Positions 1 to 12,224 of a stretch of 64,000 nt of DNA are shown piece after piece. The stretch covers positions 12,088,001-12,152,000 of the forward strand of contig NC_088307.1 in assembly GCF_032854445.1 (NCBI RefSeq), read 5' to 3'. The stretch's first letter is position 1, and each line of letters begins with the position of its first letter. The stretch is from Liolophura sinensis (Eukaryota; Mollusca; Polyplacophora; Chitonida; Chitonidae). A program made the position numbers and the translations under genes. The notes beneath the pieces are model-generated. The model worked only from the letters and a program-made list of their open reading frames with translations. It made no database searches and was not told the DNA's origin.

Positions 1-1005
1 CCGTATTTAAAGCTAAGATGTAAAATAAAGAAGCAAGATGTTGGTAAAAAATCCATGGCACTCGCTGACAGAGAAATGAGAGTGTGAAAGACAACCTGAA
101 AGAATGAAAAGTCCTACAGTTTCCTTTGGTATTTTGGGTCCCGGAAAGACCCCTTCTGTATGATATTTGGATATTTATACGTGAAAAAATAACCTTGTGT
201 TGCATATGTGTGTCTGTTTTTACCATAAATCACTTCCCAAACAACTGCGTTGATTTTTCAATAAATTTACCATACATCTTGCATATCATCCAAACTTGTA
301 CTTACTGAAGTTTAATGGAAATCCTGTAATTATTTCCATAATTACGCCCATTTAGGACATTGCGTAATGGTGCTCTTCGTGTATTGTCCATGCGGCTACA
401 TTGGAGGGAATATTTTACTCCTGTTGCGATCTTGAGTACAAAGATGAATTTCATGTACACTGATTTTGTCCCTGCAACTCCTGCTAAAGTATTGCACCCA
501 TTTCCCTGAAACTTTGTGGATATCGTTTACATCTACATGCTTAACAATAATGACATTCTAATTGTTGTTCTTGTTTTCCTTTCAGGTACATAGAGTAATA
601 ATGTTTTTCATGCAAACAGCTAAATGGGCAAGCTGAAGACACACTTCCTTATCGTGATGTTGTTCTCAGAATTCTATATTTCACACGCATTATATCTGTG
701 AATATCTGTGAATGTCTGATTATGATATCTGACAGGTCAGTGTCATTCTACGTTATTAAGGTTCAGTGGTCAGTATTTGAACGTATCACCTGACATGAAC
801 ATCATGCAGTTTTACCAACTGCTAAGACAAGGTACCAGTGTTCTTTGGATGCCTTGGTTTTACTATGAGAATAAGTCTCAGTGTACGTGTAATAATGTAC
901 GATAAATGTACATTATAATACAAGCCTGTTGCATTTTTACTTTCTTATAATACAGTACACAAACTACAACCAATTAAACTGAATTTTATTGGTTTCTATT
1001 CAAAG
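1..1005. other. No feature recognised upstream of receptor A
   Basis: AT-rich sequence. No signal-peptide exon or clear repeat was found; the first exons of receptor A are expected further left. Confidence 0.4.
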
Positions 1006-1150
1006 GTTTGGAACCTGTGGTATGTAACAATAAAACAAAATGTGGATATGGATCAAAATGTCGCAGAACCACGGAACGGTGTGTATGCCGATCCAACAAC
1101 GAGATTAAGGCAACGGAATGACAATCCTTTTAGTCTTTTTTACTGTGTGG
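1006..1150 (+). pseudogene. Receptor A, EGF-like exon 1 (frameshifted)
   Basis: The exon follows a TTCAAAG acceptor and ends at a GGTAAGT donor. In phase 1 it reads a cysteine module (VVCNNKTKCGYGSKC, then RCVCRSNNE) that aligns with the exon at 2989-3132 and with the first EGF-like exon of receptor B. It then runs into TGA and TAG in frame. The end of the module, FSLFYCVG, matching VFYCVG in receptor B, lies in another frame. The length is 145 nt where the paralogous exons are 144 and 132, so a single extra base is the simplest explanation. Confidence 0.65.
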
Positions 1151-1539
1151 GTAAGTTAAATATTCTTACATCTTCCTTTATACACATGGAACATTTCATC
1201 ACTATTATCAAAAGAAACAGTTTGTTTATTCAACAGTTTTTAGTTAGATTAGATAGATTAGTTATCAGCTAAATTTTGTTCCACCAAAAAGCCAACACGC
1301 CAAAGAGAACATATTTGATATCATTAAGTACTTAAATCAAGACAACTATTCCAACTCAAGGGGTTTTCGTGGTACTTGACGAGGTCCAGTGGTTCGCTCT
1401 GAGTCTGTCTGGTTTCCTGGACCTAATTTGTATGGCTTGAACGTGGATTAATGAACAATTATAACTCTTGGTATTGTTGATTTCCAGGCATGTCAATCAA
1501 TAAATCACAACATCGTAGATTTATTAATTTATCTGATTG

Positions 1540-1730
1540 CAGTTTTACGCCACACTCACGAATATTTCACTTATACGACAGTGGCTATCATTACAGTGGA
1601 ACGACATCCACGACCACCCGCAGGTTACCAGACCTTCTCGCGTACGACCTGAAAGGAAGCCAGCATAGGTTGGACTTCAGCTCACATCGACCGTATTAAT
1701 GAAAGGCTCTTTGATCATTGTGAGACTGTA
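1540..1730 (-). mobile_element. SINE family 1, old degenerate copy
   Basis: It starts TTTTACGCCACACTCACGAA and keeps the core CACTTATACGAC, ACCCGCAGGTTACC and GCCAGCATAGG blocks of the family, with many substitutions. Confidence 0.65.
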
Positions 1731-2084
1731 CTGTAATCCATTTCTTTTAGCCAGTCGCCTACATTCATCTGTCTTTAAAATCAGTACTCGCTACCAAGAT
1801 TACCTTTCTTTAGTGACACATAACAACACACCCTATACACATTGATATGTTGTACGTTTTTATTATTGCAAGGATAATGCAGTTAGAGTACTTTTTTTGG
1901 TGCATAATGTTAAACTCCATCAGATTGGTTTCAACACCGAGAACTCATTGCCTCGGATGATGTCAAAATTATTCAGAAATAAGTGACATGCAGGGCAATG
2001 GGCGCGGAAAATAATTTGTTTTACAATGGCTTGGCCAAAACGGGGTTATAACAATTTCCACGTAGTAAAACAGCTATACTTCTT

Positions 2085-2349
2085 TTTTTTTTTTTTTTGA
2101 TTGATGTTTTACGCCATACTCAAGAATATTTCACTTATAAGACGGCGGCCAGCATTATGGTGGGTGGAAACCGGGCACAGCCCGGGGGAAACCCACGACC
2201 ATCCGCAGGTTTCGGGCAGACCTTCCCACTTACGGCCGGAGAGGAACCCAGCATGAGCTGGACTTGAACTCACAGCGACCGCATTGGTGAGAGGCTCCTG
2301 GGTCATTACGCTGCGCTAGCGCGTTAACCGACTGAGCCACGGAGGCCCC
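2085..2349 (-). mobile_element. SINE family 1, full length with probable TSD
   Basis: On the plus strand: a T-run, GATTGATGTTTTACGCCATA, the conserved core, and the reversed tRNA-like head ending GAGCCACGGAGGCCCC. Flanks CAGCTATACT and CAGCCATACT look like a target-site duplication with one mismatch. The head has box A-like TGGCTCAGTCGG and box B-like GAGTTCAAGTCC when read on the minus strand. Confidence 0.85.
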
Positions 2350-2988
2350 CAGCCATACTACTGCCTCAGTGAATAAGCTAATTTGTTTTCATTTTCCACA
2401 CAATTTCCTAACATGCAACTCTAAAACCATACTGCTGTGAGATCATATACTAAAGAAATGAAGATTATATTAAGATTATATTATATTAAGTCCGGCAAAT
2501 AATGTCAGATATGGCAGTCTCAGAAACAGTTCCTATTAAGTGGATAGCAGATTCGGTAAGTGGTGTCGCCCTTCGTCAAAACATATAGAACTCCGTTCAA
2601 TGTTCAGCAAACCAGTTGCTTTTGAAGAATTGACTAATAATGACGTCACCCGAAGTAACGCCTTCTTGGTGTCGAAACAAGGCTAATGGAGTTTAGCATT
2701 ATCAATCAGAAAATTTTTTTAGCTTCATTTTCTTTGCAGGGATATGTGCCTCCAACATAGCGATGTGTAGAGCTTGTGTTGTTATGTGTCATTAACTAAA
2801 GGCAATTTTGGTTACGAGTATGACTGATTTTACAGACAGATGAATATAGGCAAACTGTTGAAGGATATAAGCTACAGCAGCCTAACAAACATCATGGAAG
2901 TTAGGATAAAGGATGCAGACAGTCTAATTCAGTTTGGCCTATAAATTGCACGTGCTAGAGGCCAGTTTCACTGTATTTGTATTTGTAG

Positions 2989-3132
2989 GTAAAGGAGTTA
3001 CAGAATGTGGGGATCAGCTGTGTGGTTACAAAGCAGAATGTAAGCAGGACAAGGGATTGTGTGAATGTTCATCCAGTAACGAACTACTGAGATATCTGAT
3101 TGGCACTTCTCTTTCCCTATGGTTCTGCCTTG
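2989..3132 (+). CDS. Receptor A, EGF-like exon 2
   Basis: Acceptor TTTGTAG and donor GGTAAGT, 144 nt, phase 1 at both ends. It encodes a cysteine module with CGDQLCGYKAEC followed by CEC, the spacing of a short EGF-like domain. It ends WFCLG where sister exons have FYCVG or GQCLG. The frame is open throughout. It is closest to exon 1006-1150, which suggests that the two arose by tandem exon duplication. Confidence 0.7.
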
Positions 3133-3139
3133 GTAAGTT

Positions 3140-5020
3140 TCTATACCTATTTAGGCATATGTTAATAACGGTGGAAAATGTACATATATTTAAAAAATGA
3201 CACAAAAAAAGAAAACAAACCCCGCCCCACGCCCCCCCCAAAAGAAAAACAAACAAAAAACAAAAAAGAAAAACAAAAAAAAAAAACAAAACAAAAGTAT
3301 AGAAGCACTGGAAGGGGAAAAGAAAAAAATATAGACAACAAAATGGTCAAATAAGCAAGCCTATAGAGGGAAAGAAGTGTTGTACATGAACATCAAACAA
3401 CTTTGTCTGGCTACAAGCTACAAGGGAATATAGTTTTAATACTTGTTTCATTCTTTGATTAATCTATACCAACCCGAACGTACTAATTACACAAGTTGAT
3501 TTTTATTTTGGATTTTAGTGCGTAGAGTACTCGTTACTTGAGTAATGTATTTTATGTTATAGAAGGCCTGTCTGTTTACTCTAAATAGTTTTTCTCGCAG
3601 CTTCTTCTGTAGACGGAAGTGAGTAAGTGAGTGACAGTTTTAGCATCGCTTTCAACAACTTCTGTAGACGGCTTTGTTAGAGTAAATTTAATTAAATATA
3701 TTTGTCTAACACTTTAACAAGTCACATGGTACAGTGGGCCTTTTTCACCTTTCGAGATAAAAGAGTTCGAACTCCACTATTTCTAATTGTGAAAGAGTAG
3801 GGAATGTAAAGTCTGTCATATTTGCCACGCCATGATTTCTTGTGTCATTATAAACTATACAGCCGTGCGCGCGTTTGAACGTGTTTTAAGGGAAAAAATA
3901 TCCATCCTCAGGTTTTGATCAAGAGACCTATAATGCACATTTTGTCGCGAATTTAGTTTCGGAAGGCTTCCATACTTTACATGTAAATTGCTGAAATAGC
4001 AATGCGCGCTCTGTGAGTGGTAAAATATTTAATCTCACAGCGCATGCGGATAAACTGAACAATGTTTATTTCACATTGACAAGAGTATAATCAGACCGGT
4101 AGATAGCGATGTGTAGTGGTGGTGAGGTGGTGCAAGGCAAGCGGAACGACTACCCCTGTCAATTATAGGCGAGGCTCCAATGGCCCCCCCCGGGCCCGGA
4201 AGCTCCGAGATTCCAGATGTCACCTGACATCTGCTGGATACCGTTTGGACCAATTAAAGTAAATACAATCAGATGTACGCAACCTTAAAGCTTGAAAATA
4301 TTGTAAATTTGTGTGCTAAGATGGAGATCATCTGAACGGAGAGCTAGAAGCATCCACAAAATCTCAAAAAGGAATTCCTATCAAGCATTATGATAAAAAT
4401 TAAGATTAATGGACGTGAGTTTTCTCTCTGTTTGAATGCTGAGTTACATTGAACAATTTTGCAAATTACAAAATTTCAGATCCCATGACGGAAAGAAGAA
4501 ATGAACGCTTTTCACGAAGACTGAAATATGTGGACCAATAGAATTACATTGCGTTAAACTGTTTGATTCAAAACAGTGAAGAAAACAATCAACATTTATT
4601 GTGATGTATTCTTTTTATATGGTTGGAGCGAAAACTGAGTGACCAGAATATATGCTGTTCAATACCCCGCCACCCCCCCCCCCCCCTTCCCCCAACACCA
4701 CGACCCAGATTCCAATGCCTCTGACAAAGAATTCAAAGATAATTCAAAACAATAAGAAACTAAAGAGGAAAGCAGTCACAGTTATCAATATTGTTTATAA
4801 TCTGACTGAAAAGCAGAACATCAATACAATAACTTATAGGCCTATAGCTACCTAAAACCTATAGGCATGACCTGTAACCTATACAGCAATGTCGACGACA
4901 AATATTAGATTTAGGGTACACAGTGACTTATTTGTGAATAAGAATCATATTTAGTGAAGTTTGGATAAGTGCATCACTCTTTGTGCCTTAAAAGCCGATT
5001 CTTGCTTCTTTCTTTTGCAG
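3140..5020. other. Receptor A intron, little content
   Basis: A purine-rich A-run (3197-3300) and a C-run near 4672-4690 are the only visible features. Confidence 0.5.
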
Positions 5021-5146
5021 AATCTCGCAGCTCTGGTGACAGCAGTTGTCCTGACAACACCACGTGTACGGACCCTTCACGCGTTGGCAATTACCGGTGT
5101 CTGTGTTCACTAGACTCCACACGTTCATCTACAGGGCAATGCCTCG
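5021..5146 (+). CDS. Receptor A, EGF-like exon 3
   Basis: Acceptor TTTTGCAG and donor GGTTAGT, 126 nt, phase 1 at both ends. The module contains CPDNTTC, YRCLC and TGQCLG, the cysteine order of an EGF-like domain. It aligns with exon 18754-18882 of receptor B (CPVNTTC, YLCKC, TGQCLG). NTT in the first motif is an N-glycosylation sequon in both paralogues, which fits an extracellular location. Confidence 0.75.
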
Positions 5147-5289
5147 GTTAGTTCAACAGCCAAAAACGTTCTACAGCATATTATTCAGATACAAAATATC
5201 AATTTGAATATGGTAAAAATAACAGAAAAAATGTCTGAGTAAGATCTATCAAGTTACAACAGACACAGTCAGGAAATAGTTCTGTACAC

Positions 5290-5625
5290 ATGCAAACATA
5301 CATACCTATACATGCTTGGACAGAGTCCTTAGGTGTGTACATATATTGTGTCTTCTCGTGGCATGGACAATCCGCCAAACTGCTGCCGCCACTGAAGTAT
5401 CATGCCAAAGACACCAGACATGACACCCAACTCAGTGAGATTATACTGACAGCGGGCCAACCATTCATTTTTAGTTTTCTAACCTCTCAGTATTGAGCAC
5501 CAAGCAAGACAGCAACAAGTGCCATTTTTAAAATCTTTGGTATCGCCAGACCGGGTTTGATTTCGGGTTTCCGGACTTCGAGACTGACGCTCTAAAACTC
5601 AGGGCACGGAAGCGATCTCATGTGC
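5290..5625 (-). mobile_element. SINE family 3 copy
   Basis: It matches the copy at 10640-11025: ACTGAAGTATCATGCCAAAG and CCATTTTTAAAATCTTTGGT. The right end, reversed, resembles a tRNA head. Intron of receptor A. Confidence 0.6.
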
Positions 5626-6159
5626 ACATGTTCGTGCCGTGGTAACGTAACCTTGTACAGCACATCTTGGGATGCAAAATTCTCTCGTTTAAGATTTAAA
5701 TAATTTTGGTTGGCTGATGTAATATTTTAAAGAACAAGAAAAAAAAGTCATCACCAAAGCGCAATAACAAGCTACGACGGATGCGTATTTAAAGCATGCA
5801 TGCATCCCAACATCAAGAAGAGGAAGTAAACAAACGATTGTCTTTGTTTCAACTCCAAGTGTAAAGATTACTACCGGTACACCGAAAAACGAAGTCACGG
5901 GTGAGAACGGCCCACAAAAACAAGACGACAATGACACAGGTAGAGTTCTATGGCTTAAGTTCCAGAAAAATTTATTTACTTTACTGCTCAAAGCCCGAGG
6001 AAAACCCACGACCATGCGCAGCTGGCTGGAAAAACTACTATTCATGATCAAATTTGACTATTGTGAACATTTACCAAAGAATTTTGCCTCAAACGGTACC
6101 GAAAACACGAATAATATGACAACAAGAAAAAGACGGTAAAACGGCGGCACCCAGGCTAT

Positions 6160-6246
6160 GTCCGGTTAACCCCAACAACAATGCTGGCCGCCGTCACCAA
6201 TAAATTAAATATATAAATAAATATACGACGGCAGCCAGTATTATGG
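6160..6246. mobile_element. SINE family 1 fragments, head to tail
   Basis: ATGCTGGCCGCCGTCACC with an AAATAAAT-type tail, followed by ACGACGGCAGCCAGTATTAT in the other direction: two short pieces of opposite orientation. Confidence 0.5.
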
Positions 6247-6287
6247 TTGTGAGGAGGTTCGTAAAACAATTAAATAAAACCTCAATG

Positions 6288-6560
6288 TTATTTATTTAGA
6301 TGTATTTGATTGGTGTTTTACGCCGTACTCAAGAATATTTCACTTATACGGCGGCGGCCAGCATTATGGTGGGTGGAAACCGGGCACAGCCCGGGGGAAA
6401 CCCACGACCATCCGCAGGTTTCTGGCAGACCTTCCCACTTACAGCCGGAGAGGAAGCCAGCATGAGCTGGACTTGAACTCACAGCGACCGCATTGGTGAG
6501 AGACTCCTGGGTCATTACGCTGCTTTAGCGCTCTAGACAACTGAGCCACGGAGGCCCCCT
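6288..6560 (-). mobile_element. SINE family 1, full length with exact TSD
   Basis: A complete copy flanked by AAAACCTCAATG at 6276-6287 and 6561-6572, an exact 12-bp target-site duplication. It lies in the intron before the receptor A transmembrane exon. Confidence 0.9.
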
Positions 6561-6756
6561 AAAACCTCAATGAACATGTGAAGTGGCTGTTCTGTGTTTG
6601 TGTTGTTTTAGTCAAATCCTTGATTTTCCAAGAGAAAGTTATATCGGGCAAACTTTGTATAAATCTAATGTATATCGACTACACATGCGTTTTTTCTTTC
6701 TTTTCTTTTTTTATATTTTATTTCTTTATTTTATACCATATTCCATACAATTTTAG

Positions 6757-6853
6757 ACGACGACGACGGCTCTCAGACACTGGTTATCGGTCTGGCTGCT
6801 GGAATCGGATAGGCGGTGCTATTGGTTTCTGTCTTGGTTGTTGTTTGTGTTGT
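6757..6853 (+). pseudogene. Receptor A, transmembrane exon with in-frame TAG
   Basis: After an acceptor in TTTTAG the exon reads [18 protein letters not shown], then TAG, then [14 protein letters not shown]. This aligns with the receptor B helix LVVGLGGAILLAVIVLVVVV, where GGG stands in place of the TAG. Two donors are possible. GTAGGT at 6859 has the better consensus but throws the tail out of frame. GTACGG at 6854 is weaker but gives phase 2 and joins correctly to the tail. As written, the stop would cut the protein inside its membrane helix. Confidence 0.65.
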
Positions 6854-6868
6854 GTACGGTAGGTCTTT

Positions 6869-7080
<212 letters not shown>

Positions 7081-7447
7081 TTCGCTTCTGTTGGTACATA
7101 AGCATACCTATGGCCTAGTTTTTTTGCCATGTTTTCTTGTGGGGTTTTTTTTTGAAAATTTCGACGTGTAACAAATTGCAATTAACATCACCAAAAATTT
7201 TGTACCTAATTCTGCTTAAATCATAGAGCAAGGTGTAGAAGTTGCTACATATTAACTATTTACATCATGCAACACCCAGAATAAAACGGAAAGTTAACAA
7301 AGGTAAATTGACAAGAGTCCGGATTCCACAGGTTACGTGTGATCATTTGCCAATCACCACACTGTCATCGCTGCTCTGGCTCCAGTCTTATTTATACTGT
7401 GTTTTATTTTTGGTAAGCCGTTGATGAATATAACGATAAATCTTAAC

Positions 7448-7532
7448 CAGTCACTGGCTTAGATGGTTAAAGCACTGGCTAGCTGTGACTCTGACTAATA
7501 AACTCGCAAGTTCGAACCCAGGTGCGTCTTTA
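7448..7532 (+). other. tRNA-like sequence, probably a SINE head or tRNA pseudogene
   Basis: TGGCTTAGATGGTTAAAGCA resembles box A with a D-arm, and GCAAGTTCGAACCCAGG resembles box B with a T-arm, 40 bases apart. The acceptor ends do not pair well, so a working tRNA is unlikely. Confidence 0.4.
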
Positions 7533-7733
7533 AGTCACATACCTGGCACAGGGCCTTAAATGTATCGCGGGCACGTTGCAATTCGTCATCATACACAAAT
7601 AAACCTGAGAGCTGTCACCAATGAAAATGTCTGGAGTAAACAATTTAACACCAATAAGAAAGTTAACTTTTTAAAAAATGTCATTAAATGCAAATCTAAC
7701 TGGTTATGGAATAATTATAATTTTGCTTGACAG

Positions 7734-8319
7734 GAGGCGAAAGAGGAACAGGGGCGATAACTCCGGCAAAACTAGCTTGAGGAGGCTGTCCGTTCCTCCC
7801 AATCCAGCTAACCGCCATGTATATAGCAGCATCGTGGACCCGCCAAGAACACCTGGCCCTAGTGGCACGGACAACCTTACTGGTCCAACTGTCGTTTCGG
7901 TTAACAACTCAGCATGTCGACCTAGGGCATACGAGGAAGCGAATGACGGCTTTGCAGTTCCACACAGCGTTGCCGAAGTGACCAAAGAGAAAGATAAAAC
8001 TGAAGCGAGAAATCTCAACGGCCTCTACTCGAATCCCACCATACCCTTCAACAAAGCACAGCAGCGAAAAGCGTATAATTTGAGTGAAGCAGAAACTCTG
8101 CCGAACAACTACAATACTTTATACTATCTGACACGAACTAACACAAGTGAAGGAAGTCTTCAGCCAGACATGACCGGAAGTGGACAAACAGGTGGCTCGA
8201 AAGAGACAGTGGAATACGCAACAGCATACAGCGCCATCGGTTCAAGGGGAGGTAACAATGTGGCATCTTATGCAGCTTCCAGAGGTGAATACGACGAACT
8301 GAAACTACCGAGAGTGTAG
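7734..8319 (+). CDS. Receptor A, cytoplasmic tail exon
   Basis: The exon follows acceptor GCTTGACAG. The open frame extends upstream into the intron, so the start at 7734 is set by the acceptor. It encodes 194 residues beginning with a basic stop-transfer run (RRKRNR) and contains many tyrosine motifs: VYSS, AYEEA, LYSNP (a YxN Grb2-type SH2 site), AYNLS, NNYNTLYYL (YxxL), EYATAYSAI and the terminal GEYDELKLPRV. The segment NNYNTLYYL to LQPDMTGSG is a single copy of the module repeated nine times in receptor B. It is hydrophilic with no other domain. Phosphotyrosine signalling is inferred from the motifs. Confidence 0.8.
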
Positions 8320-8546
8320 CGGGAGAAACGATATTCTGTCAGCTCCTTGGAACCACAAATTGTCTTTTACTCAATTCGAAACGTTCCCTATATGGACGTT
8401 AGGACGTTATTCAATGTTTATATTTCCTGCTAAACTGTTCACCAATGAAGATGTAAAACCAGTTCCCGGCAGACGAAGTAAGATGGGACTTTTTACGTTT
8501 GTATGCCACGAACTGTTATGTGTGTGTCCAGTACCTGAGTTATTAT

Positions 8547-8552
8547 AATAAA
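8547..8552 (+). promoter_or_regulatory. Polyadenylation signal AATAAA of receptor A
   Basis: A canonical AATAAA lies about 230 bases after the receptor A stop codon, the first good signal in the 3' flank. Confidence 0.5.
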
Positions 8553-8559
8553 CGTAATT

Positions 8560-10630
8560 ACACGTACTATTTATGGACCAAATTTGATACTTTTAAAGCA
8601 TACGCGGAAAGGTACTATAAAAGTATAAGCACGGTTTTAAAGAAAAGGAAGAATGATTATGCCTAAAAAAAATAGATTTTTAGACATATTTTTTATTTTC
8701 AAATAACCCATCTATTTTATGCATATTTTCCGTCAGTGGTCGGACATATTTCAAAAAAACGTCATCGATGAACCTACTGGGAACGAGGAAGGAGATTGTT
8801 GCCCCTAATTCTTTTCGGATTGTCACCTACCCCCTTCCCCGCCCTATTCCCTCCACCAAGAAAGTTGTTTTTCACAGCTATCATCGTTGACGTCACCACA
8901 GCCGGTTGTTTAATTTCCGCGTATGTAACGTATGTAATATCCCCTTAATTATAATTGAGCAACAGTTACATGAAACATTGTTTAAATGTTATACTCTCAG
9001 ATCCGAGATTTGACAAATTGTTGCTCTCTAGATTACCTCTTTCTTGAAGAAAGAAAGCTCTAAAAATGAAGTATAAGGCTCATGAGGTATTGTTTAGATT
9101 AATTAAATTAAAAAAATATTTATTTTGACTTTTTCTTATTGAGTTAAGTGCACTGAAATATTGAATTTAACTACGGTGTTTATGAACATAGCTGGTGCTT
9201 AGAATATATTTTGTCCCCACCATAGATTGTGTTTAGAATATGTTTTTCCCACTATAGCTGGTGTTAAGAATATGTTTTTTTCCCACTGTAAATACAGTTT
9301 TACATTGAAATGGCCCTTATTACATGAATGTAAAAAGATTTCTTTATCAAACAGAAAACTTAAAAATCTTGCAAATTACAGATGAAAAAGGGTAAAAAGT
9401 CATTTGTTTATGTGGATTTATATACTTTTTCATTTTTTCTCTGAGAAGAAAAGGAGATGCCCTGATAACGCTTGCATGACGGATATTTGGGACAATCTTT
9501 TTGTTTATATGATTTAACATAAACATATTGCATATTATGATGTGGTGCATGTGTAATAAATTTATTTGAAAATATCTAAACACAAGCGTTAAATTTGAGT
9601 TATGATAATATTTAGGAATATGTTATAAATATAAATAGAATCAAAATAGTGGTTTAAAATATTTGTCACAAGGAACGTCCAAATCCACGCACAGATATAT
9701 TTGCTGGACGTTAGTCAGATCCACCATACATTCATTATTTTCAAATCTCCCTTTCTCCTTAAAGACAAATCGGGAAAAAATTACTGATAGTCAGATTCAC
9801 AAATAACATTTCACATTTTTTCGTCTGAAGTTTACTTTTTCTCCGGCCGTACGTGAGAAGGTCTGACAATATCGTAATTTCTTAAATTTGAACAAGTTCT
9901 AGCAATGTTTTCAGCTGTAGGCCGTCACAGACTTGTGTATATAACGTATCGTCGTACATGACGTCTTGCATTTAGAATTCAAGTTCCATTACCAAATACT
10001 AAGCACTGTAGCAAGGTTTTGTATTTTGACCTAAGCCAGAATGTGTTTGTGGAATCGACCCCTGATACCTAACATTCTCAGTCCAGTACTTTATATTTTA
10101 CAGTAGAAAGCACCATTCACTATTTTTCAAAAGAAAATTTACTAAAGATTGCAGATTAAATAATTCTCACTTTAGATAATGCTAAATCAATAGTAATATA
10201 TACTTCACTACATGGTATTTAGTACATATACTAAAAATGACATTTATTAAACAGTTATTACTTCACATGGCTTTTATTTGGTTATTAATACTTGACAGTT
10301 GCCTTATCCACGGGTTAATACTGTATACTTTATTTCAATTTACTTATGAGTTCACAATACCGTAAATTCTTCTTCACATTTTGCGAACTCAATAGTGACT
10401 ACTTCGTCAATACTAAAAACTCTCTCCTTTTAAGAAATCTGGAAAAAGGTTTCCAAATATCTGAGTTGAGTTTCCAACTTATTTTTTATTAATTTATTGT
10501 CCTTATTTCACAAAACTTAAGTGCTTTCTATTTGTATACGATGGCTGTTATTTGACAAACGTTGAGATAAAGAAACGGCTTCTCGAGATCCGACCACTGG
10601 TTGTTGAATTCATAAAGGGCCCAACGAAGG
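8560..10630. other. Intergenic, A to B
   Basis: AT-rich with only the short 45-bp repeat at 9195-9300. No exon-like frames were found. Confidence 0.45.
9195..9300 (+). repeat. Short tandem repeat, about 45 bp, three units
   Basis: TTAGAATATATTTTGTCCCC, TTAGAATATGTTTTTCCCAC and TTAAGAATATGTTTTTTTCC are successive variants, each followed by ACTATAGCTGGTG-like sequence. Confidence 0.6.
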
Positions 10631-10639
10631 GTGATGGAT

Positions 10640-11025
10640 TTAATAGGATAGTGTGTACATGTATGTATTCTTTGGGTTTAAGGTCGTATTGAACATTGAT
10701 TTTAATCGTATGATGACAAGGAGTCATTATGTGTGTGTACATATATTGTATCTTCTTGTGGCAGGGTGAGTCATTGCCTCCAATGTGCTGCCGCAACTGA
10801 AGTATTATGCCAAAGGCACCAGACATGACAGCCCAACCAGTCACATTATATTGACACCGGGGTAACCAGTCATGTTTCCTTCTTCTAGCCTCTCAAGACT
10901 GAGCGTCAAGCGAGGCAACAACAAGTACCATTTTTAAAATCTTTGGTGTTACCTGTCTCGAGTTTGATATCGGGGTCTCCCGACTTTGAGTCGAACACTC
11001 TAACCATCAGGCCACTGAAGTAAAA
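10640..11025 (-). mobile_element. SINE family 3, tRNA-like head
   Basis: Read on the minus strand it begins GTGGCCTGATGGTTAGAGTG, TTCGACTCAAAGTCGGGAGA, CCCCGATATCAAACTCGAGA. This is a tRNA-like head with box A and a weakened box B. It ends near ACGACCTTAAACCCAAAGAA, similar to the tail of family 2. Confidence 0.65.
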
Positions 11026-11964
11026 ACAGTGCGACTTTATTGTGTGACTTGTGAAAAGTGTTAGATAATCTTTACTGACAATAATTTACCGGTCACTTAT
11101 GTCACCGTGTTTCAGAGGCACAAATGACATATCTTTCCTTAGAAACTTCCAAGGTTTACAAGTTCAGCTCCTCAATATTCTGTACCTTTTATCCGCTCTG
11201 AATAAATTATTGTGAAACTTTTCTCAGACGTTCATGTTGCAGTACATGTGATCAATAACAGTTCTTTAAAGTCAAAGAAAGCTAAACTATGAAGTAAGGT
11301 TTATCATAGAGACAACTGAAAATTATGCATAAAAATGCTTTCATTTCACTTTTCAGACATTTGCAAGAGTGTTGATAGGCATTCAAATAATACTATGGTG
11401 AGCTTTAGGAGGCATACTGACGATATGTAGGAACTCTGACGTCACATCAGCTTTTTTCCTGATGTTCACCAGAAAGGCCATTTTGGGAATATTAGTTCAG
11501 TATTCTCTTACTCACAGGTAAAAAGAGTTATTCCAGCATTCCGTGTCGTGATTGGACTTGGCAAAACTTCCTGTTACGATTTGGCAAAACAGAGTTCCTA
11601 AACTCTGATAGAATGGTCTTAGAATTCAAATGTTTGAACGCCTATAACTCTTTTAACGAAAATAAAAAAAACGCATATAAAAGTATATTTATGCATAGTT
11701 TGAAGTGGTCTATTTAGTGATGCCTAATTGGATTCACACAGATCTTTTCTTTTAACATTCTTGACAGGCCACATGGTACAGTCGAATTTTTTAAACTTTA
11801 GCGATAAAAGAGTTCTGGGACTAAACACTTCTATTGTAGTTTAATGCCTTATTCAAGAATATTTAACGCATGCCCTGGCGGTCAGTTTTATGAATTGAGG
11901 AAACAAGAATGCGCACAGCAAAAATCACTGCGTAGTCGTAGATTAATACCTGGACTGTATCAAC

Positions 11965-12224
11965 ATGAGCAGGGGACTGGCGCATCACAGTGACCTCGGA
12001 GACTTTCACCAATCCGGGTGGCTGCGAGTTCAAGTCCAGCTCATGCTGGCTTCCTCTCGGGTTGTACGTGGGAAATTCTGTCATGTCTTTCAGCAACCTG
12101 CGGATGGTCGAGGATTTTCTCCAGGGTTCTGCCCGGTTTCCCCCAACCATAAAGCTGGCTACCGCTGTATGATTGAAATGTTCTTGAGAACGGCGTAAAA
12201 CATTTATCAAATAAAAAAATAATG
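11965..12224 (+). mobile_element. SINE family 1, plus-strand copy
   Basis: GAGTTCAAGTCCAGCTCATG, then CCTGCGGATGGTCG and CGGCGTAAAACATTTATCAA with an A-rich tail; the head is diverged. A short minus-strand piece of the same family lies just upstream at 11838-11890. Confidence 0.7.

Noticed and set aside
2109-2306. Open frames of about 65 codons recurring at 2109, 6318, 33253, 47830 and 59147
   Set aside because: All fall inside SINE family 1 and share its sequence, so they are non-coding repeat frames.
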